DNA of 10,169 nt from CAZJWR01 sp964549765. GTDB lineage: Bacteria > Zixibacteria > MSB-5A5 > GN15 > JAAZOE01. The position numbers and the translations under genes are program-made. Shown here piece after piece: positions 5,120-10,169 of this stretch; positions within the stretch are counted from its first letter, which is position 1; each line of letters opens with the position of its first letter. The notes under the pieces were generated by a model. It was not told the origin of the DNA and made no database searches. It was given only the letters and a program-made list of their open reading frames with translations. The stretch is from assembly GCA_964549765.1 (NCBI GenBank), contig CAZJWR010000096.1, positions 1-10,169 of the forward strand, in the 5' to 3' direction.

Positions 5120-6262
5120 GTGGATTTCAAGCTTTCTGAAGACGATCTGATGCTGCAAGAGACGGCGGCCGACCTGGCCGCCAAACGGATAAAACCGAAT
5201 GCGGAAAAATGGGACGAAGAGGGAGGCCTCCCGCAGGAAATGATCAACGAGCTGGCCGAACTCGGTTATTTCGGCATGCTCCTTCCCGAGGAATTCGGCG
5301 GTCTGGCGCTTACCACGGTCAGTTACAATTGCGCCATGGAGGAGCTCGCCAAGGCCTGCGCCGGGCTGATGGTCATGCTGTCGGTGCATAATTCCCTCTG
5401 CTGCGAAGTCATCTATTGTTTCGCATCCGATGAACTGAAGCAGAAATATCTGCCCGATATGGCCGCCGGGAAAATCATCGGCGCTTATTGTCTGACTGAA
5501 CCGAATGCCGGAACCGACATCGCCGGAATCAAAACCTCGGCGGTGAAGAAAGCCGATAAATATATTCTGAACGGTACCAAAACGTTCGTGACCAATGGCG
5601 GACTGGCCAGCGTGTTTATCGTTTTTGCCGCGACTCGGCCCGAAGGCGGCCGTGAGGGTCTGTCATGCTTTGCAGTACCCAAAGACACGCCGGGGATATC
5701 CGTCGGCGCCAAAGAAAAGAAAATGGGATTGAAGGCGTCCGATACCCGCGAGGTATCATTCACCGACGTCGAGGTTCCGGCCGATCACATGATCGGTAAC
5801 GAGGGAGACGGGTTCAAAACGGCGGTGATCATCCTCAATAACGGCCGTATCGGGATTGCGTTCCAATCCATAGGTATCGCCCAGGCGGCGCTGGAGGAGG
5901 CGATTTCATACTCGAAGGAGCGTCATCAATTCGGGCAGCCGATCGCGAATTTTCAGGCGATACAGTTCAAGCTGGCCCAGATGGCGACCAAAATCGATGC
6001 GGGGCGCCTTTTGGCGCTGCGGGCGGCCTCGATGAAGGATGCCGGGGAGAATGTCGCCCAGGAATCGTCGATGGCCAAATTATTCTGCGCCCAGATTTCC
6101 AATTATGTCGTCAACGAGGCCCTGCAGATTCACGGTGGATACGGATACATGAAGGAATATCCGGTGGAACGGTATTTTCGCGACGCCCGCGCCTGCGAAA
6201 TCTATGAAGGGACGAGCGAGGCGCAGATGATGGTCATTTCACGTCAACTTCTCAAGGATTAA
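5120..6262 (+). CDS. Acyl-CoA dehydrogenase, short-chain/butyryl-CoA type
   Basis: This 380-residue flavoenzyme introduces the trans-2 double bond in acyl-CoA, passing electrons from FAD to electron-transfer flavoprotein; run in reverse with suitable ETF it would make butyryl-CoA. The sequence is a full consensus member. It has the helical N-domain (LPEEFGG at 55-61), the flavin-contact segment YCLTEPNAGTD (123-133), FVTNGG (156-161), KMGLKASDT (201-209), the ERHQFG motif (267-272) whose Arg contacts FAD of the neighbouring subunit, QIHGGYGY (336-343) and the catalytic base Glu363 in IYEGTSEAQ. That Glu position is the one used by short- and medium-chain enzymes and not by isovaleryl- or long-chain types. 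The gene is third in the operon, 11 bases after hbd and 2 bases before a second dehydrogenase. Its C4 preference is inferred from context. No ETF gene is in the window. Confidence 0.93.
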   Translation: MDFKLSEDDLMLQETAADLAAKRIKPNAEKWDEEGGLPQEMINELAELGYFGMLLPEEFGGLALTTVSYNCAMEELAKACAGLMVMLSVHNSLCCEVIYCFASDELKQKYLPDMAAGKIIGAYCLTEPNAGTDIAGIKTSAVKKADKYILNGTKTFVTNGGLASVFIVFAATRPEGGREGLSCFAVPKDTPGISVGAKEKKMGLKASDTREVSFTDVEVPADHMIGNEGDGFKTAVIILNNGRIGIAFQSIGIAQAALEEAISYSKERHQFGQPIANFQAIQFKLAQMATKIDAGRLLALRAASMKDAGENVAQESSMAKLFCAQISNYVVNEALQIHGGYGYMKEYPVERYFRDARACEIYEGTSEAQMMVISRQLLKD

Positions 6263-6264
6263 TC

Positions 6265-7419
6265 GTGCTATTGAAAAAAGAACATCAGGAATTTCGCGAG
6301 AGAATCCGGGCGTTCGTCGAAAAGGTGATCGCGCCCGGAGCCGCCAAGATCGACGTCGAACAACGTTTCCCGACGGAATATTTGAAGCCGATGGCGGATG
6401 AAGGACTTATGGGCATGGTGGTTCCCGAGGAATATGGGGGATCGCAGGTCGATACCATTTCGTACTCCATCGCGGTCGAAGAATTGTCCCGGGTGTGCGG
6501 TTCCACCGGTATCACCATCGCGGCCCACAACAGCCTCGGCTGTTTCCCCATCTATAAATTCGGTACCGATGAGCAGCGAAAGAAATATCTGCCGCGCGGC
6601 ACCAGCGGCGGCGAGCTTCTGGCGTTCGGTCTGACCGAGCCGGAGGCGGGATCGGATGCAGGCGCCACCAAAACAACGGCGGTGAAGAAAGACGATCACT
6701 GGCTGTTAAACGGCACCAAGTGTTTCATCACATCGGCGTCGCATGCCTATGCCTCGGTGAATACGGCTCGCACGTCGGACGCGCCAGGTGTGCACGGGAT
6801 ATCGTCGTTTATCATGGAGAAGGATTGGGAGGGATACGAAGTCGGCAAAAAGGAAAACAAAATGGGCCTGCGCGGTTCGGATACGGCCTTTTTGCATTTC
6901 ACCGACGTCAAAGTGCCTCTTGAAAATCAGCTCGGAAACGAGGGAGAGGGATTCAAGCAGTTCATGATCACCCTCGACGGCGGCCGTATTTCGATCGGCG
7001 CCATGGCGCTGGGGCTGGCGCAGGGAGCGTACGAATGCGCCTTGAAATATGCCGGCGCGACAAAAGGCACCAACGGCAAACCGGTCGGGACCACTCAGGG
7101 GATACAGTTCAAACTAGCCGATATGGCGACCGAAATCGAAGCTGCCCGGCATTTGGTCTACGGCGCTTCCGAGATGAAGGACGCCGGGGTCAAGTTTTCC
7201 CAGCAATCCGCCATGGCGAAGCTGTACGCGTCCGAAGTCGGCCACCGGGCGTGTTACGAGGCGATCCAGATTCTGGGGGAAGTCGGCTTGTTGACCGGAT
7301 CACATCCGGCCGAACGGATGTTGCGCGACGTAAAATTATGTGAAATCGGTGAGGGGACATCCGAAGTGCAGCGGATCGTCATCGCGCGGGAAGTCCTGAA
7401 ACCGTATATGGCGAAGTGA
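6265..7419 (+). CDS. Second acyl-CoA dehydrogenase, divergent at FAD/dimer motifs
   Basis: This 384-residue protein is collinear with the preceding enzyme and keeps the core: VVPEEYGG (52-59), FGLTEPEAGSD (121-131), NGTKCFIT (149-156), KMGLRGSDT (199-207), GIQFKLADMATEIEAAR (279-295) and catalytic Glu363 in IGEGTSEVQ. Two segments differ from the family. The R-x-Q-F-G motif, whose Arg reaches the FAD of the partner subunit, is replaced by GATKGTNGKP (264-273), one residue longer and without Arg. QIHGGYGY is replaced by QILGEVGL (335-342), with Glu for the second Gly. It may be a homotetramer with altered FAD contacts, a specialised substrate variant, or one half of a heteromeric enzyme with its neighbour. 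GTG at 6265 follows AAGGA (6254-6258) by six bases and lies two bases after the previous stop. It is the last gene of the operon, followed by an intrinsic terminator. Confidence 0.9.
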   Translation: MLLKKEHQEFRERIRAFVEKVIAPGAAKIDVEQRFPTEYLKPMADEGLMGMVVPEEYGGSQVDTISYSIAVEELSRVCGSTGITIAAHNSLGCFPIYKFGTDEQRKKYLPRGTSGGELLAFGLTEPEAGSDAGATKTTAVKKDDHWLLNGTKCFITSASHAYASVNTARTSDAPGVHGISSFIMEKDWEGYEVGKKENKMGLRGSDTAFLHFTDVKVPLENQLGNEGEGFKQFMITLDGGRISIGAMALGLAQGAYECALKYAGATKGTNGKPVGTTQGIQFKLADMATEIEAARHLVYGASEMKDAGVKFSQQSAMAKLYASEVGHRACYEAIQILGEVGLLTGSHPAERMLRDVKLCEIGEGTSEVQRIVIAREVLKPYMAK

Positions 7420-7441
7420 CCCGACGAAATATTAGTCAGCT

Positions 7442-7462
7442 TCGAAAAACAGATCGAAAAAC
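7442..7462 (+). repeat. Direct repeat TCGAAAAAC twice
   Basis: Two exact 9-base copies (7442-7450 and 7454-7462) are separated by AGA, and the second runs into the terminator's A-rich flank. Probably incidental; one copy may have arisen by local duplication. Confidence 0.4.
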
Positions 7463-7485
7463 CCGCCGCAAGGCGGGTTTTTTTT
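7457..7485 (+). terminator. Rho-independent terminator of the acyl-CoA operon
   Basis: CCCGCC (7462-7467) and GGCGGG (7472-7477) form a perfect stem capped by a GCAA (GNRA-type) tetraloop. Eight T residues follow at 7478-7485, and an A-run at 7457-7461 lengthens the stem and could also serve the opposite strand. It lies 38 bases after the last operon stop, and no gene on the other strand needs it. This is a textbook intrinsic terminator separating the operon from the next unit. Confidence 0.95.
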
Positions 7486-7489
7486 GCTA

Positions 7490-7517
7490 TTGTCCTCCGG
7501 ATAATCTCATTTATATT
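7490..7517 (+). promoter_or_regulatory. Candidate promoter of the PrsW-like/ROK pair
   Basis: TTGTCC (7490-7495, 4/6) is followed after 16 bases by TATATT (7512-7517, 5/6); an overlapping TATTAT (7514-7519) gives spacing 18. Transcription would begin near 7524, about 30 bases before the TTG start. Its place directly after a strong terminator supports a new transcription unit here. Confidence 0.5.
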
Positions 7518-7553
7518 ATATCCCGAATCAGAAAACCGACTGGAGGTTGATTC

Positions 7554-9053
7554 TTGAAACGAACGACGACCATCGGCATACTATTGCTGCTGCTTCACGG
7601 CGCAGTTTTCGCGCAGACGCTTCCCCGTGTCAACAAATTGGATGACTATTGGCAGGAAGGAAAGAAAAAGACATACAGTTTTACCATCGATGAACAGGAA
7701 GTCGGCCGGCTGGATGCAGAAATCGACGACATTGGGAAGGAAAACGGGAGGCAGGTTTACGATATCCGCGAGGAGCTTTCTTTAGACCTTTCCAAAGAGG
7801 TCGAGGGGTTTCTTTTCGACGTCTCGGAAAAAGTGACAGTTGACGCGTCGGCGTTTTTCCTCAAGGGCGAGGCATCGGTTCAGGTCGGCGAGCGGAAGGA
7901 ACAAATACGAGCGCGCTTGGAGGCCGATTCGGGAAAAGTGATTTTCGGCCGGGGAAAGGATGAAATCGGAATTCGCACGGTGGAGGTCACAGGGCCGGTC
8001 TATGTCGTTGACAACTACATGCTCGACGAGATGGAAATGATCCTTGCCATGCAGGATCTGACGCCGGGGAAGACTATAACCGTTCCCGTCATATCGCCGC
8101 AGGGGATGTACGGCACGGAGTTTGAGTTCCATGTCGTCGGGCGGACGCAAGTGCAGTATGGGTCGTTTACCGATTCGGTCTGGCAGGTTAATCTTGTGCG
8201 GCCGTCGGAGGCGACAGTATATATCGACCGGGAGCACCTATTGGTCAAGTATATCGATCCGGCTCAGAAGATGACAGCCGAATTGGTCCGTAACCCGTTT
8301 GAGGGCCGCCGCCAACCGTCCAAGAATTTGGCGCAGCGTATTGACGATCAAATCAACCGGGCTCCTATTTATGGTTTCTATCTGCTTATCGCGTTGATCT
8401 GGCTGGTTTTCCTCGGGCGGGACAGCTATCGCCTCAAATGGTCATATATTCTGTTCGTGCTCGGCATGCTTTTATATCCGATAATTCTGATTACCCAAGC
8501 GCCGCTGCAGCAATGGTATGCTGTCAAGGTGATGATGCCGGCGTTATCCAGAGGGCAGTCGATTTTCGTCCCGGCCATGATTCCGTCGCTGTTGACCGGC
8601 TTGATACAGGAAACGCTGAAATTTGTTCCGCTGTTGATAATCGCGCGCACGGTTAAGCTTAGGCCGTTGACGTTGATATCGTTGGGCGCGTTTATCGGTG
8701 CGGGATTCGGCTTTGCCGAGGCGTGCCATATCGCAGGGCCGGTATTTCAGGCACGGGCATTGACCAGCGTGACGTTGTTCGACCGCATTTTTGCGATTCT
8801 GCTGCATACCGTGCTCGGGGCCGGAATGGGGTATGGAATTGCCCGAAGAAAAATATGGCAATTCTGGCTGGCGGCAGTCGGGCTGCACAGCTTCGCGATC
8901 TTTCCGGTTGTACTCGTGCAGCTCAAGGTGATTTCGGTCAAGGCGCTTCAGATCGTCTTGGTTATCTATGACCTTATTCTTCTGGCCGTGATGACGATTC
9001 TGCAAATTACGTTCAAGCGGGGACACGCCGCGGGTAAGAAGGGGAGACGATGA
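7554..9053 (+). CDS. Exported-domain/PrsW-like intramembrane protease family protein
   Basis: This 499-residue protein has a signal peptide (1-20, ending Val-Phe-Ala), a beta-rich exported region (about 25-250) and a membrane domain of about seven helices (272-485) with a basic cytoplasmic tail. The membrane part carries the pattern of PrsW/CPBP-type intramembrane metalloproteases: QETLK (352-356), GAFIGAGFGFAEA with Glu389 (378-390), LLHTVLGAG with His418 and GLHS with His445. Bacillus subtilis PrsW cleaves the anti-sigma factor RsiW, and its paired EE of EExxK is important; here the first Glu is Gln352, so activity may be altered or lost. The exported region (SFTIDEQEVGRLDAEI at 42-57) faintly recalls DUF3108-like periplasmic domains; this is tentative. 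The TTG start at 7554 follows GGAGG (7542-7546) by seven bases. The stop overlaps the ROK kinase start by four bases. No substrate or sigma/anti-sigma pair is visible nearby. Confidence 0.65.
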   Translation: MKRTTTIGILLLLLHGAVFAQTLPRVNKLDDYWQEGKKKTYSFTIDEQEVGRLDAEIDDIGKENGRQVYDIREELSLDLSKEVEGFLFDVSEKVTVDASAFFLKGEASVQVGERKEQIRARLEADSGKVIFGRGKDEIGIRTVEVTGPVYVVDNYMLDEMEMILAMQDLTPGKTITVPVISPQGMYGTEFEFHVVGRTQVQYGSFTDSVWQVNLVRPSEATVYIDREHLLVKYIDPAQKMTAELVRNPFEGRRQPSKNLAQRIDDQINRAPIYGFYLLIALIWLVFLGRDSYRLKWSYILFVLGMLLYPIILITQAPLQQWYAVKVMMPALSRGQSIFVPAMIPSLLTGLIQETLKFVPLLIIARTVKLRPLTLISLGAFIGAGFGFAEACHIAGPVFQARALTSVTLFDRIFAILLHTVLGAGMGYGIARRKIWQFWLAAVGLHSFAIFPVVLVQLKVISVKALQIVLVIYDLILLAVMTILQITFKRGHAAGKKGRR

Positions 9054-10027
9054 CGCGGAAGGTTTACGCCGGGATCGATATCGGTGCGACCAATATCAAG
9101 TACGGTCTGGTTTCGGATGGCGGGGAACCGCTTTATCGGAATCAGACGCCGACGCCACAGGAGCCGTTCGCGGAAAGACTATTCGAAAAGGTGCGCTATG
9201 CCGGCGAGCAGCTGCTGATCGAAGCGGATGAACAAAATATGAGCGTTGAATATGTGGGCGTCGGGTCGCCCGGATCGGTGAATATCAAAACCGGAATTAT
9301 ACAGGGGACCTGTCCCAATCTGCCGTTCTGGGTCGGTTTTCATCTCCGGGATCGCCTGTCCGAGCAGCTCAATCTTCCGGTCATGGTCGACAACGATGCC
9401 AATTGCGCCGCTCTTGCCGAATACCGTTTCGGCGCCGGCAAGGGCTACCGGAATATCATCTGCCTGACAATCGGCACCGGCATCGGCGGCGGGCTGATTA
9501 TCGACGGCGCGTTGTACCGGGGCGCGGATTATTCCGCGGGAGAAGTCGGGCATATGTTGGTGGGGATCTCTATCGCCGGTGCAACCGGGGAAGCCGTGCA
9601 CCTCGAAAAAATTGTATCCGCGCCCGCCATCATCGATGAATTGCAGCAACGGCTTGCGGCCGAAATGACGCCGCAGTTCGAGGCAGTCATCGGGAACGAT
9701 TTGAGCCAATTGACGATTCGCCGTATGTTCACCGCCATGAAAAAAGGTGACCGGGCGGCGCCGGCGGTGGTCCGGGAAAAGGCCGAAATCCTCGGGGTCG
9801 CCCTGGCCGGACTGGCCAATATCGTCAATCCGGATCTGATCATCCTCGGTGGCGGGGTCGCTGAAGGGGGGACGATATTTGTCGATATAGTAAGAGAGAC
9901 CGTTTTTGGACGAGCTTTGCCGGTCGTATCCGATTCGCTGGTGGTGGCGCCGGCGTTGCTGGGCAATTCGGCCGGATTTATTGGGGCGGCGATTCTGGGA
10001 TGCGATGAGGAGACGCCGGCGGATTGA
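9050..10027 (+). CDS. ROK-family sugar kinase, zinc-motif-lacking
   Basis: This 325-residue cytoplasmic protein probably phosphorylates glucose or an N-acetylated hexose with ATP. It has the phosphate-1 loop GIDIGATNIK (8-17; ROK usually DIGGT), GVGSPG (70-75), PNLPFW (89-94), VDNDANCAALAE (113-124) with catalytic base Asp116, TIGTGIGGG (140-148), sugar-contact ExGH (165-168) and the adenosine motif LGGGVAEGG (266-274). It lacks an N-terminal helix-turn-helix, so it is an enzyme and not a NagC/XylR-type repressor. The usual zinc motif CxCGxxGCLE is gone: Gly177, Thr179 and His184 occupy the cysteine positions, although His168 and the sugar-binding Glu186 remain. ATG at 9050 overlaps the preceding stop (ATGA), which suggests translational coupling; GGGGAG lies only three bases upstream. 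Glucokinase is the most likely label but substrate cannot be fixed from sequence. Confidence 0.88.
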   Translation: MTRKVYAGIDIGATNIKYGLVSDGGEPLYRNQTPTPQEPFAERLFEKVRYAGEQLLIEADEQNMSVEYVGVGSPGSVNIKTGIIQGTCPNLPFWVGFHLRDRLSEQLNLPVMVDNDANCAALAEYRFGAGKGYRNIICLTIGTGIGGGLIIDGALYRGADYSAGEVGHMLVGISIAGATGEAVHLEKIVSAPAIIDELQQRLAAEMTPQFEAVIGNDLSQLTIRRMFTAMKKGDRAAPAVVREKAEILGVALAGLANIVNPDLIILGGGVAEGGTIFVDIVRETVFGRALPVVSDSLVVAPALLGNSAGFIGAAILGCDEETPAD

Positions 10028-10051
10028 AACGAGATTGGATGGAAATATTCA

Positions 10052-10079
10052 TTGACAAGCACGCCGTAATGTATAAATT
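10052..10079 (+). promoter_or_regulatory. Promoter of tRNA-Phe
   Basis: A perfect TTGACA (10052-10057) is followed after 16 bases by TAAATT (10074-10079, 4/6), predicting a start about 11 bases before the mature tRNA. An overlapping TATAAA (10072-10077) is closer to consensus but leaves only 14 bases. The tRNA thus seems to be transcribed separately from the ROK gene. Confidence 0.55.
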
Positions 10080-10097
10080 TCGAGTCTTGAAACGCAT

Positions 10098-10169
<72 letters not shown>

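Overview
The window looks like chromosomal DNA of a Gram-negative-type bacterium. It encodes an exported outer-membrane beta-barrel candidate, a PEP-CTERM exosortase substrate and a four-gene fatty acyl-CoA operon. Strong GGAGG ribosome sites and frequent GTG/TTG starts run throughout. The mix (PEP-CTERM, baeRF protein, 3-hydroxyacyl-CoA genes, moderate-to-high GC) would suit an uncultured lineage of the FCB/Zixibacteria or deltaproteobacterial type, but this placement is weak inference. No mobile element, CRISPR array or rRNA was seen.

Layout: 1-251 is non-coding, with a G-quadruplex-type G-rich motif and a possible promoter. 252-845 encodes a small PEP-CTERM protein. 995-2152 encodes a protein of the bacterial archaeo-eukaryotic release-factor-like (baeRF) group. 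A 59-bp convergent gap holding interleaved inverted repeats separates it from a minus-strand beta-barrel gene (2212-2748). A divergent intergenic region follows, carrying a near-consensus CRP-type palindrome placed as a class II activator site. Next is a tight plus-strand operon: thiolase (3039-4229), 3-hydroxyacyl-CoA dehydrogenase (4248-5108) and two acyl-CoA dehydrogenases (5120-6262, 6265-7419), closed by a clear intrinsic terminator. A second transcription unit then starts: a secreted-domain/PrsW-like intramembrane protein (7554-9053), overlapping by 4 bases a ROK-family sugar kinase (9050-10027). A tRNA-Phe(GAA) gene with its own promoter runs to the window edge.

The acyl-CoA operon supplies three of the four enzyme types of the reversible acetyl-CoA/butyryl-CoA cycle. 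The enoyl-CoA hydratase and electron-transfer flavoprotein must be encoded elsewhere. Its second dehydrogenase departs from the family consensus at two FAD/dimer-interface motifs.

The least ordinary material is the last protein pair: a PrsW-like membrane protein with Gln in place of the first glutamate of its EExxK motif, fused to a large exported domain and translationally coupled to a ROK kinase that lacks the family's cysteine zinc motif. I see no convincing entirely new multi-gene system. These deviations and the putative CRP-type switch are the points most worth following.
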